Of a stretch of DNA of 64,000 nt, positions 32,655 through 44,700 are shown in pieces; positions within the stretch are counted from its first letter, which is position 1; each line of letters begins with the position of its first letter. This stretch comes from Linanthus parryae. Taxonomy: Eukaryota > Streptophyta > Magnoliopsida > Ericales > Polemoniaceae. The DNA lies in the NCBI GenBank assembly GCA_023055425.1, contig JALGPY010000005.1, positions 6,411,501-6,475,500 of the forward strand, read 5' to 3'. Both the position numbers and the translations under genes were made by a program. The notes under the pieces are model-generated. The model saw nothing but the letters and a program-made list of their open reading frames with translations, ran no database searches and was not told the DNA's origin.

Positions 32655-32958
32655 TTTTTGTTTTTTACTTAAAAATGAGGGCTTTGTAGTACATGTATTA
32701 ATAGTGAAGGGATTATTACTAATGGGATTAAGAGTGATGGATATAGTATAAGATGATGTTCGGTTTAGTTAGGATTAGGGAGGAACTAAAATCTCAAATG
32801 GCCAAAATAACTTATGTCGCTGCTAAAAATGTAGAGAACGAGAGATATTTGTGATAAGTAACAGCGGCAATAGTCTCGGAAGTATTAGTACCTTCCCTAT
32901 CCAGTGTCACCGGCTTCTTTTCTTGATTTTTTCGTGCGACAATTAGTGACTTTCCATT
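32655..32958. other. intergenic, nothing recognised
   Basis: This is a short stretch between the decayed coding fragment and the solo LTR. No feature is seen. Confidence 0.55.
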
Positions 32959-32963
32959 CCCTC

Positions 32964-33232
32964 TGCATGCACTCTAAGTCAGCCTACAATCGAACGCCAA
33001 CGAAGAGCAATCGAAAGAGTATGAAGGAAAGGAACTTGTATTGCTTTAGAGAAATCGTACAACACTTGATCTCTTGATGTGTTGGAGCAAATAAGTCCCT
33101 CCCTATTTATACAAGGACTTCTCTATGGAAGGATCTAAAGATCTATTAATCAAATGGCTAAGATTAAGTGCCTAGAACCTTCCTATCACTAATGGCCCTA
33201 AGATATTTACAAGGAATATTATAAAACTAACA
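32964..33232 (-). repeat. solo LTR (269 bp)
   Basis: On the minus strand it starts TGTTAGTTTTATAA and has a TATA box (TATAAATAG, rc of 33103-33111). It ends in a CA at 32964. Flanks are ccctc (32959-32963) and ccctt (33233-33237), a near-perfect 5-bp duplication. No partner LTR or interior is present, so it is a recombination remnant. Confidence 0.6.
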
Positions 33233-33237
33233 CCCTT

Positions 33238-34140
33238 ACGTCAATTGTCGTGAGTGAGCAATGGGGTTACAAGCTCTGCTAATTTGATCTCTCTCTCTCC
33301 CGATCTTCTCTCGTTGTTAATCACGTCTCTCTCCTCAATTTGATATTCTTATACAACTAACTCAAGTACCATCATCCTCTATCTCTCACTTTACATCTTC
33401 TCAAATTCCTCGTCTCACACCGAACTGCCCTGGTTACACTCGGGTCTCTAATGGGTCACGGGGTGAGGAGTTAGTGGTGTTTTCTGGTGGTGGTGGTAGT
33501 GGTGGTTTTTCCATTGGGTAGAAGTACTAATGTTTTTGGTCATAGAGAGAGATATATAAACATAGAGTGATGGTGAGGTAGACACATAGAGAGATGTGGT
33601 GGCGGTACTAGGGTTACATGAAGAGATGTGGAGGATTATGCGTGAAGTGAGTAAACTCTACTCACCCCCTTTCCTCATCTCAACCACTCAGTCAAATATT
33701 CTCACGATCTAATAATATCTCTTTCAAGCAGTGTCAATGAAGAGAAGGTAGAAATATTAAACTATTGCCGGAAGAAGATGAAGAAGAGAGAGGGAGACAG
33801 ATTTATGCATTTTTTCATTAAATGGGTAAAAGACATTTTCCACCCTTATAATTTGGTAAAAATACATTTTGTTCCCCTCATGTTTGAACAATTCATCATT
33901 GTAGGATGCCAAACAAGGGAGTATAGTGTCTTTTGCCAGTTAACGAGGCGTGTGAGTGTCTTGATGAAGAAACTCCATGGGTCAAAATTTATTTTATCCG
34001 TTTGTGATTACCAAAGAGTTAAGGAGTTCTTTCCAATGACCTCACCAATTATGAGTGGGCCAAAGCTATCAACCAATCAAAACCTTCAAATGTTTTCATA
34101 TACCAGTTCGTCCCAGCTCTTTCTTCCCATCTGATTTGTT
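33238..34140. other. intergenic with simple repeats
   Basis: It contains ggtggtggt-type and gagagat-rich simple repeats (about 33480-33620) and AT-rich sequence resembling common non-coding plant repeats. No gene is recognised. Confidence 0.55.
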
Positions 34141-34150
34141 TGACTCGTAT

Positions 34151-34311
34151 CTGGGTCACTTTGACCGGATGATTTGGATAGCAAAATAATAGATTTTTTT
34201 GATAATTTTTTCACCATATTATAGAGCATATTTTACTCTACAACACCATGAAAAAATTATCAAAAAATTACGTCGATTTGCTATTCAAATCACCGGGTCA
34301 AAGTGACCCAG
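34151..34311. mobile_element. foldback MITE with ctgggtcactttgacc ends
   Basis: This 161-bp element has long inverted arms. The left arm starts ctgggtcactttgaccgg, and the right arm ends with its inverse, ccgggtcaaagtgacccag. The inner arms (gatttggatagcaaa, gataattttttca) also pair. No clear duplication was found, so the superfamily is left open. Confidence 0.7.
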
Positions 34312-34690
34312 TGAATAGTGACAAAAGTCAAATTGAGAAGAAAGAGTTGGGAGAGACTGGTATGCAATAATTCCAAGGGTCACTCCTTTCAATACAAATG
34401 TTATCCGATAATACCACCAAGGGCCACTCTTTTTTCTTTAAAAAAAAAAATTGACACCACCCCATGCCTCTCGCACTTGAGACTTCTAGAACTTTCTTCT
34501 CGTGTGTGAGCCTTCCTCTTGTAGGAATTTTGTGGGGTGTTAAGAACGGGAATAATTGAATTTGGATAATCACTGCGTCGTGCTATCACTATCAAATTAA
34601 AGTATTTCAACGGTGTGTACGAAATCTGTAATCGGATAAAACAAAGACTTCAAGAACGATTATGATTTCCTATGTCATTCTGAATTCGAC
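34312..34690. other. intergenic, possibly part of the LTR that ends at 34961
   Basis: No coding region is recognised. Its reverse strand resembles the U5 side of an LTR, but I could not fix a boundary. Confidence 0.4.
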
Positions 34691-34961
34691 CAAAACTGAC
34701 ATAATAGAGAGGGAGACAAGGCGGTTATCTGGCGGTTACAACCGCCAGATTTCAGTTCGTTTTCCAACGAAAAATAAAATCGGAGACGTTTTCAGATTTC
34801 AGTTCGTTTTTGTAAGGCGGTTATCTGGCGACCGCCGCCAGGGGCGTTGCCCCTTGGACCCCACGGGGAGCGCTGCCCCTGAACCCCGCAGTCGTCCGCA
34901 AGTTCGTTGTCCAATACATTAGCATAGTTGTGTGCACGCGTGTACTCCACACCTCCTAACA
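34691..34961 (-). repeat. probable LTR fragment with GC-rich hairpins
   Basis: On the minus strand it begins TGTTAGGAGGTGTGG, a typical LTR start, followed by GC-rich self-complementary runs (such as ggggcgttgcccc). The units ggcggttatctggcg and agatttcagttcgtttt are each present twice. The other end and partner were not found. Confidence 0.45.
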
Positions 34962-35459
34962 TATACAATGTATATGCCAATGTCTACTTTGGTCGTAAGT
35001 AAATCCGATTAAACAAATGGCCGATGACACTAAAATCACCAACACCTCTCCCCTTCCAGCCCTTCATTAGTTAATCAGATTAATCCAATGGCTTACAGCT
35101 CACATCAAGAGCTTAGTAATAGAAGCTCCCTCAATTATTATCTAGAAATTTCCAATATCTCAAAAAAAAATAAGAAATAGACCCTTTTATTAAAACTTTG
35201 CCAAAGCTTCAATCTTTGCAAGTTTTGGAGGAACCCAACTTCTCACAACGGCTTTACCAAAGAAGAAACTCATAGCGCGCGTAAAAAAGGATCTTTTTCA
35301 ATCTGTTATACTCTCTTCGAATCCCTCCAATTTCATATCTTTTCTCTTGTTGAATCTCTTTAAATCTCGTAGTTCTTCAATTCCTTGTGTTTTTTAATCG
35401 CTTAGATCTAATTTCTCCTTCAACCCCATCTTGCAAAGATCGATTGAGTCAGTGAGACC
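34962..35459. other. intergenic, nothing recognised
   Basis: AT-rich flank of the Tat-like LTR. No gene or repeat terminus is seen. Confidence 0.55.
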
Positions 35460-37042
35460 TGATGCGCAAACTAACGTGCTGTCGCAAGTGTACGAATCTT
35501 GTAATACCGGGTACAATTTAGACTCGGGTGATCTTCCCACGAGGACTGTTTCGGGTTTACTTTCGTTGTCAGTTTCGGTTATCCAAGTGTAGTAACAAGG
35601 AGGAGTAGGTTGTGATTGTAGTGACTAAACTAAAAACAGAAATTAAAAACGTAAACGTAAAGATTTTTGTGACGTTTTCTGAAATAAGCTGATTTGGTTG
35701 TAACGATAATAGATGAAGGCTAGCCTCCAGGATCCCCTAGGGTTTCTACAGATTTCGGTTTTACGTTCGATTATGAAAACACTCAGCAGTTTCGATATCT
35801 GTGCAACGTACCAGTTGTGCAGTGACTTTTCAGATTCCACACGTAATCCCGATCCTGCAGACTTTCGGATTCTTGTTAAGCTGCCTAAATCTGCAGTCTC
35901 GTTCTAATCCTGTTAGGGTTTCTAACCTGTCCGAATGGACCGGGTCAAATTCTCTAACAGTTGGTCTCACGTTTTTCGATGCTAGCCCTATCTCCCTTTC
36001 TCTGGTCGGTCTATCAGGGTAAGGTACTAAATCCCGGTTTTTCTTCCTAACCCTAACTTGACGTTTTCACCTACAAGCTCGGATCTATAGCAATCCTGGG
36101 TGATCAATCCTATCATGCATATTAGATAATAATCAAAACCAGAATAACAGATACAACTTGCTGAATTAAGACAATCATCATGAATCCATAAACGAAGTAA
36201 TCATAAAATCTGAGTACGAAACCCTAGGTTCACCGAGAACCTAAGTGAGAAGTTTAGCTACGACTAGACATAATACAAAACGCAGTTTCTGAATATAGAG
36301 AGAGAGAATGAAATCAAACTAAGTCTTCGAATCTCGAATCGCGCTTTCCTGCTCTCCGTGAATGCTCTGACTTGCCCTTCGGTTGTGCTGAGAATTATGC
36401 TGTGTCTCCGTGTCTTCAAAACGAGTCTGGACGAGTCTTTAAATAGTGATGTTTCCCAAAAAGGCTTGTGCCCGAAATTACGGAATCTGCCATCGGTCCA
36501 CCGTCTTTGACCAAAAAGTCAAAACTGGCTGCGTATATACGCAGGGTTGCGTATATACGCAACTAGGGCCCAACCAACAACCCCCATCTCCCTCCCTGCC
36601 TGCGTATATACGCAAGGCTGCGTATATACGCAGGCAGGGGGTTGAGATGTGGGCCCCACTTGGTCCTTTGGTGGGCCAGGTTTGGTCCCCTGGGTCCCAC
36701 TCTTCTGCCTGACGCTCCCGGTTTGCCTCTTCGGTGTTCTCCTGCTTTTCCGTGTTTCCGTCGTGTCCCGGTTTTGTGCACGTTTCCCGAGACGGTCCCG
36801 GCTTGGTCCCGACACGCTTCCCGATGCACCTCCCGAACCTTTTCCTGAAAAGGCAACACGAACGAAAACCCGCGATCATATCCAAATATAGCAAGAAATA
36901 AGCAGAAATCCAGCAAGTACAAATAAACGTCTCGTTCTAGATTCCCGAGGCATTCTAAGGCTTTTTCCGGCAAAAACTGCTAATTCCGACACAAATACTC
37001 GTGAAATCAGGCTAAAAGATAACCCCTAATTGGGCGTTATCA
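35460..37042 (-). repeat. 3' LTR of a Tat-like Ty3/gypsy element
   Basis: This 1,583-bp LTR starts TGATAACGCCCAATTAGGGG on the minus strand and ends TTGCGCATCA. It is preceded by a polypurine tract (rc of 37043-37053, GCGGGGGTATT). A TATA-like CTATTTAAAG lies at rc 36437-36446. The start and end motifs (TGATAACGCCC, ACACTTGCGACAGC...CATCA) are those I associate with Tat/Retand-type elements. No 5' LTR or coding region is present in the window. Confidence 0.7.
36530..36632. promoter_or_regulatory. two pairs of a 14-bp palindrome in LTR U3
   Basis: TGCGTATATACGCA, a perfect palindrome, occurs at 36530-36543, 36548-36561, 36601-36614 and 36619-36632. Within each pair the copies are 18 bp apart (4-bp spacer). 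They lie about 85-195 bp upstream of the LTR TATA box on the minus strand, where enhancer elements of U3 would be. Confidence 0.75.
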
Positions 37043-38862
37043 AATACCCCCGCACTAAACATTGCTCGTCCCGAGCAATCCTGCCAACTCTAGCCTGCCT
37101 TTCTGTCCTCGTGACTGACTCTGTACATACCCTACCGTTGCATACGCTTTCGACCCGAACCTTTCAACCGGACGACTCGATAGAAAAAACTGACTCAGAT
37201 AGAATATACACAGACTCAAACGACTCAAAACAGACTAGTGACAAAAATATTTTTTGCCGAGATCGGGCAACCTCAAAAACATAAACAGTGTGTCCTCGTG
37301 ATCTCATCCTTTTCAGAATTTACTTCCCTGCAAGCGATCGGTAAGTCTGAACAGATTTATATGGTGGATTTAAGCACTGGACCGAAGTACTATTACTTTG
37401 GTTATCAAACTGAGCAAATCCCTAGCTAACTTACCATCCGAGCTGTTTCCGAAAGGATCTATGTCTAATCAGGTAGGATAGATATATGTATCAAGGTACG
37501 GCATAATCCTACATGATATGACATTCTCACAATTTACCAAACTCACACCCCTCACCGAGATCCCGAAAAACTGCTCGAAACACCTAAGTTCCTGCTTTCC
37601 CAATTCTCCTGTCCCCCGGTGTGTCTTCGCCGTGCTCGCGGCCACCAATGTGAAGCGGTGTAAAACGTCTCGAAAATTGTGCCACTCACTCAGCTTTTTT
37701 TTATTTAAATAACAAAAACACAAACAAACTAAAAACTAGATCATAATTTTTTTCTCTTTCTTTTTTTTTTTCTTTTTTTTGTATTTATTTTTTTTTATTT
37801 TTTTTCATAGTATACTTTTTTTTTTTTTATAACACAACTATATATACAAACGTACACGAATACTGACAATACTAAACTGACTAAAGCTGAGTGAGTGAAA
37901 ATAAATCTCTGTCGTGGGGTATGTAAAATGTCCTCATGTGAAGTACCCCCACACTAATCCTGAAGCGCTGATCCTGTAGTCGAGATAATACTGTGCAGTC
38001 CCACCGAACCTCCTCATCACCAAAGATGTAGAAAAACGGCACAACCACCAATTGACCCTACAACCCCCTGGAACCCCGTTTTGTGCGAAAAGATGCTCGC
38101 ACGCGACTAACTCCTCCTATGGTCACTATGTAGTGAAGTGATCCACCTCCGCAAATTAATGCACTGTCGCCTCTCACTCACCCTGTCCTTCCCTCGAAAA
38201 ACGTGTCGAAATCGAAACTGTCCAAAACTGATAACTCATGAAGCTCCCCCATCTAAAACCTGCCCCTACTCACTCCCTCCGTCATAACACGCAGAATAGC
38301 CAACTATCGACTGATGAGGTCTCAAAGAAGGCTGCCTAGGCTAAAGTGGCTACGAAGAAAGAGGGTAAATGGCTTCAAACGGGTTGACTAGTTGGACCTA
38401 GGGGTAAGAAACAGGACGTGAGGTCCCTTGATAGCCAGTCACTCCACCGAAAAATGCGATGACCGTGACGGCGCCCGTGGGCGGGTTGTCGACTACCTAT
38501 GTGACGGTGGTGTAGCAACTAGTCGGATTTTTCGCTCAGTTGATAATTACTCGCGGATTCCAAAGGTCACTGGCTCTCACCTATCTACTATACCTCGGTG
38601 CAAGTTTTCTTCTCTTTCAAAGGATTCAAACTCAATTTCTTCACTTTTTTCGTTATCTCGATTGCCCTTTCTCAAAATTTTCTGATTTCAAACTCTTTTT
38701 TTTTTTGAAAAATAATTTATACTTGCTGTTTGCGTATATACGCAGGTCTGCGTATATACCCAACCAGCAGCATAAAAAAAATTTAATTTTTCATTTTTTT
38801 TAACTATATACAATGCATGGCCAGAATGATTATGGTGGGTTGACTCAAATAAAGAAAAATAT
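37043..38862 (-). other. 3' non-coding interior of the Tat-like element
   Basis: This 1.8-kb region next to the PPT has no ORF of note. It contains T-rich low complexity (37740-37830), a PPT-proximal hairpin (37061-37079) and a third palindrome pair at 38731-38762, whose second copy has one mismatch. It stops where element E begins at 38863, so E probably inserted here and the coding half was lost or lies outside the window. Confidence 0.65.
37061..37079 (-). other. PPT-proximal hairpin of the Tat-like element
   Basis: On the minus strand ATTGCTCG-GGA-CGAGCAAT forms an 8-bp stem with a GGA loop. It ends 18 nt before the LTR start. It is the counterpart of hairpins in elements E and F. Confidence 0.7.
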
Positions 38863-40293
38863 TGAAACAACCCGGGATCTAGGTTCAGGGTTAAAGAGAC
38901 AATCGATAACCAAAAGTAGAATATTAACTATTAAGATTACATTTCGGTTAAAGTACATTACAAAATCTCGATAATAAGTACAATTTAAAACAAAACATTT
39001 GTGATCTACTAAGTGATCTGACTTAACTAAACTTCTTCGTCTCGATTCGCGTTCCCATTCCCCAACCTTGATTTATGACCTGCGGTTTTAAAATAGCAAA
39101 TGCCGACGCAGTTTTGAAGAAATGATCAGTAAAAACTGAGTAAATACATACTACGACATGTAAAGCAACGAGTGGCACGGAAGCATGAGTTGAAGCAAAT
39201 AAAGAGATTTGAAAATCAATGAGAAAAAGAGTTGGAACAATTCGGAACATTTATGAGTAACCGCGTAGCGAGAACCATCATCTTTAAAACATTTATAAAC
39301 CACAAGTAGTCAACATATTCTTAAACAAGTAGAATATCGATAGTAAACAAGTCCATTTGACCTGATAATGATATTAAATCACAAGTAGCCAAAGCTTTTC
39401 AAATCATTTGATTAGATTAGGCAATCAAGAGCCACATACAACATCAATAGAGTAATCAAACTTTCTTTCAATTCCAATTTAACCGTTAAGTTTAGCTGAG
39501 GCATGTCTAGAGCCACCAGCAGGATCGATGTAGACAGAGGGATCACGAAATAATCACTAAGGGTTCCTTCTAGGGTCTATCAAACCCTATTTCACCCGAG
39601 CGTTAAGGGAGCCCATTCGTCAACCCCGCTCATAACATTAGCTAAAAGGCCTTAAGTGTCGACACCCCTATACCGTAGTGACCCTTACAAGTATAAGTAG
39701 CACTCTATAGCTCTATAAACCCCTTGGCCTCAATATCTTGATACCTTTTGGCTCATCGGGGGCGGATTTGTGAACATTAACGTTCTATCCAATAATAAGA
39801 AGCATTGCTTCAATGGTCTTAGCCATAAGAAAATGGAGGATCGCTTGACGCCTCCCATTAATAACAGTACTCTGTACATCGTCCTAAGTCTATTAGAGGT
39901 ATTTTATTTCTTCTCTGTCACATAACCTGAATCAGAGTATCAAAATTTCACAAGTAGTTTCCGAGAGTTCTCAAAAGAGATGAATAAAATAGTTTAACAA
40001 CTTTCGAGTGGAAAACATGCATTCTCATACTATTTCATATAACAAACATTCGTTTGAAACATCAAACACATACGCATATTTTGATATGAAAAGGCCGTAC
40101 ATATGTACTTACCACTGAGATGAAGCACAATCAAAAGCAAGAAACTAAGCCTAGCACTCCGACGACAACCGCTCTCTCCTACGAAGTCGAGGTCTACAAT
40201 TACACGTATGACATACTCGTTATAACCAATTTACACATGCATAATAGCAATGAAAACCTACATGTCACATAGTCCTATATGTCACTAATGAAC
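38863..40293 (-). repeat. E LTR1, distal part (before copia D)
   Basis: The left part of the first E LTR, interrupted at tgaac (40289-40293) by copia D and resumed at 48807. It differs from LTR2 and LTR3 at several bases and has a block of about 27 bp near 40068-40094 that LTR2 lacks. Confidence 0.88.
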
Positions 40294-41722
40294 TGTAGGG
40301 TTTTGATTCATGGATCGCGCAAACGGAAGCATAATCAAACAAACAACCATGCAAAACCCTCCAAGGATCACAAGTCTAGATGCATAACGATAGTGAAGGT
40401 AAGAAATCATAAACACACCTTTGGGTTCTCCTTGATGACTTCAAACGCGAATAGTGTCACGTTCTCTATAGTTGATCCACGCCTAGAGTTGTTCCTAGAT
40501 CTCCAATCACCTTGGTGCTAGCCCGGATTGAAAGGAGGGTGAAGAAATCACGCAAAACGAGACACCAAAAGGGGTTCGGCACCCTTGTGGCGTCGGGGAC
40601 AAGGGGCGGCGGCAAGGGGGCGGCGTCCCTCTTGTGGCTTGCTCTCTCTCTCCTTTGTTCTCTCCTACTCTTGTTATGTTCTCTTTAGAGCATAAAGTGT
40701 ATAGGGAAGGAAGGAGGAGGGTCCTTTATATAGTCCAACAACTCCTTGTTAACTACCTAAAGGACTTATTCTAGTCCTACTAGAATTCAATTTAGTCCCT
40801 TCCTTGCAATTTAGTCCCTACTAAGTTTGCAAGGGTTTGCAAAGTGATCCTTCTAATTAATTAATCCCATTAATTAATTCCACAATCTAGTACAACTCTA
40901 TATAGCGTGTGACCCCATAGGTTCTATCTAGTTGGTAGCAACTCTTTGCTAATATGGAGCGGTTTCTAGCAAAACATCCATTCTAGCCAACTAATAGAAT
41001 AGTCATCTAGACAACCTTGTACAAGTAATTGTCTCATCCCTTTGCCTCCATATCCGGATTGGACACGAGACATACAAGTCACACTCGTATATCCAATCCC
41101 TTGTTTCTTGATCCATGGAATAGCCTTATTCGTGCAAATAACATCAATATCCCATATATTGATTTATTTGAGTCTGGCCAGACATTCTATAAGCACTATC
41201 CTCGAGTGGCCTTGGATATTTGCTCCCGTTATGTGGGAGGGGCAAATCCTCTCTACGTCCACTACGATCTCTAAGCTTGCTTCTCATTGTATCCAGTACA
41301 CGCCTTTATAACTACCCAGTTACGGTGTAGCGTTTAACGCTACCAAGATCACAATGATACACAACTAGAATATCTAGTGACTTCAAGTCTAAGGATGACA
41401 ATACCATTGTACCCGAGAAGCACTTGTGACTCAACATAACGTGTATGTAGCCTTCTCGGTAATGGGTCAATCCAGTGCAACATTCCGTAATGCACACATA
41501 TGTGTTGGATCGTGATATCTCCATATCAATCCAACCCCATACTAGTCTATAGATGATTGTCCCATTTAATCATTATACTTGACTAGGGATATTTAAGATA
41601 AACAACACAATTGTAAATCTAAGGACTTCATTATATTAAATATCCAATAAATAATAAATGAATTTCTAGCCAATTACAAATTCATACTAAACTAGATTGC
41701 CTCTAGGGCATCTATTCCAACA
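40294..41722 (-). repeat. 3' LTR of copia D
   Basis: On the minus strand it starts TGTTGGAATAGATGCC and ends CCCTACA. A TATA box TATATAAAG lies at rc 40724-40732. The PPT AAGTGGGAGAC (rc of 41723-41733) abuts it. Confidence 0.93.
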
Positions 41723-41733
41723 GTCTCCCACTT
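41723..41733 (-). other. polypurine tract of copia D
   Basis: AAGTGGGAGAC on the minus strand, directly before the 3' LTR and four bases past the polyprotein stop. Confidence 0.88.
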
Positions 41734-41736
41734 GCA

Positions 41737-44700
41737 CTAGAGCCAATCTGGCGCATCTCGTATGCCCATACTCCTAGTGTGCCCTTCATGCTTCCACTGC
41801 GTGAGAGGCTTCGTAAGCGGGTCTGACAGATTATCATCTGTAGGAATCTTGCATATCCGAACGTCTCCTCTATCGATAATATCTCGAATCAGATGGAACT
41901 TCCTGAGCACGTGTTTGGACTTCTGGTGCGACCTGGGTTCCTTTGATTGCGCGATCGCCCCAGTGTTGTCACAGAACAACTCCACTGGATCCGCAATGCT
42001 AGGGACCACACCAAGTTCAGAAACAAACTTTCTGATCCAAACAGCCTCCTTTGCTGCGCCATTTGCAGCAATGTACTCAGCCTCTGTTGTAGAATCAGCT
42101 ACCGTCTCTTGCTTGGAACTCTTCCAGCTCACCGCTGCTCCATTCAGGCAAAACACATATCCCGACTGTGATCTAAAGTCATCTCTATCGGTTTGGAAGC
42201 TTGCATCAGTGTAACCCCTTACACGCAACTCTTCCTCACCGCCAAACATCAAGAAAGCATCCTTAGTTCTTCTCAAGTACTTTAGGATGTTCTTGACAGC
42301 AATCCAGTGACTCTCACCTGGATTGGATTGGTATCTGCTTGTCATACTCAAGGCATATGACACATCTGGTCTAGTACATAACATGGCGTACATGATGGAT
42401 CCTATGGCCGAGGCATAGGGAATCCTACTCATGCGCTCCTTCTCAATCTCATTGGAAGGACAACCACTCTTCGAAAGAGTGATCCCATGTGACATGGGCA
42501 AGAATCCCTTCTTGGAATCTTGCATGTTGAACCGTTTCAACACCTTGTCAATATATGTACTTTGACTTAGGCCTAGCAACCTCTTAGATCTATCTCTATA
42601 GATCTTTATACCGAGTATATAGGCTGCTTCCCCTAAGTCTTTCATTGAGAAACACTTTCCTAGCCAATCTTTCACAGATTGCAGCATGGGAATGTCGTTT
42701 CCAATGAGTAGTATGTCATCCACATACAAGACCAGAAAAGCTACAGAGCTCCCACTAACCTTCTTGTAGACACAAGACTCATCTTCGTTTCTGATGAAGC
42801 CAAACTCTTTGACCACTTCATCAAAACGTCGATTCCAACTCCTAGAAGCTTGCTTCAATCCATAAATGGATCGTTGCAGCTTACAGACTTTGTTGGCTTG
42901 CTTTGGATCTTCAAAACCCTCCGGCTGTATCATATACACGTCCTCGAGGAGATTCCCATAAAGGAATGCTGTTTTGACATCCATCTGCCAAATCTCATAG
43001 TCGTAGTATGCTGCAATTGCAAGTAGGATTCGGATGGATTTGGTCATAGCGACTGGTGAAAAGGTTTCATCATAGTCAATACCATGAATCTGTCTGAATC
43101 CTTTAGCCACCAATCGGCCCTTATAGGTAATCACATTACCATCCATGTCGATCTTCTTCTTGAAGACCCACTTGCACCCTATGGGCCGCGCCCCATCAGG
43201 TGGTTCCACCAAAGTCCATACTTTGTTGGTATACATGGATTCCATCTCGGATCTCATGGCTTCAAGCCACTTCTGTGAGTCTGGGCCATTCATGGCCTCC
43301 TCATAGGTAGTAGGCTCATCATCTATGAGCATCGTGTCACCGGAATCAGTTACGAGAAGTCCGTACCTCTCGGGTTCCTGGCGCACTCTACTAGATCTAC
43401 GAAGCTCTTGTGTTACTTGAACAGGTGGATCCACAACTGCTTGTGATTCCTGTTCATGTTCCATAATCGGTTCAGTAATTTGTGGTTCTTGAACTTCTTC
43501 AAGTTCTACATTCCTCCCACTTGCTTCTTTAGAGACAAACTCTCTTTCTAGAAACACGCCGGTCCGAGCAACAAACACTTTGTTCTCGGTTGGATTGTAG
43601 AAATAGTATCCCTTAGTTTCCTTAGGGTACCCCACAAATTTACACTTATCCGATTTAGGCCCTAGCTTGTCTGATTGTAAACGTTTTACATAGACATCGC
43701 AGCCCCAAATCCTCATGAACGACAGTGTGGGACGCCTCCCACTCCACATCTCATATGGTGTCTTCATGACTGATTTAGATGGAACACGGTTAATGGTAAA
43801 AGCTGCACTTAATAGAGCGTAGCCCCAAAACGATAATGGAAGATCAGTTTGACACATCATAGACCGAACCATATCCAATAGGGTTCGATTCCTCCTCTCG
43901 GACACGCCATTCCATTGTGGCGTTCCGGGTGGAGTGAGTTGGGACACGATCCCACACTCTCTAAGATAGTCGTCAAACTCTTGGCTCAAGTATTCTCCTC
44001 CACGATCCGATCGTAGAGCCTTGATACTTTTGCCAAGTTGCTTCTCTACTTCATTCTTGAATTCTTTGAACACTTCAAAGGATTCGGATTTTGCCCTCAT
44101 AAGGTACACAAATCCATATCTACTGTAATCATCAGTAAACGTAATGAAGTAGACATAACCACCCCTGGCAGGCGTGGCAAATGGCCCACACACATCGGTA
44201 TGTATGAGCGCCAATTGCTCACTAGTCCTTTCACCTTTCTTATTGAAAGGGGACTTTGTCATTTTTCCCAATAAACAAGCCTCACATGTCTCATATGATT
44301 CAAAATCAAATGAGTCTAGCAATCCATCCTTATGGAGTCTAGATACACGTTTCTCATTTATGTGGCCTAAACGACAGTGCCATAAATAAGCAGGATTTAA
44401 ATCATTTATTTTAATCCGCTTGGTATTAATGTTGTAGACAGGATTACTTAGATCAAGGACATAAAGTCCATTAAATAATTGCGCACTAAAATAGTGAATA
44501 TTATTCAAATAAAAGGAACAACAATTGTTCTTTATTGAAATAATAAAATCTTCCTTGTCCAAACAAGAAATAGAAATAATGTTTCTGCTCATAGCAGGCA
44601 CAAAATAGCAATTATTTAATTCTAAAACTAATCCTGAAGGCAGAGATAGCTTGCAAACGCCTATGGCCAACGCAGCAACCTTTGCTCCATTCCCAACGCG

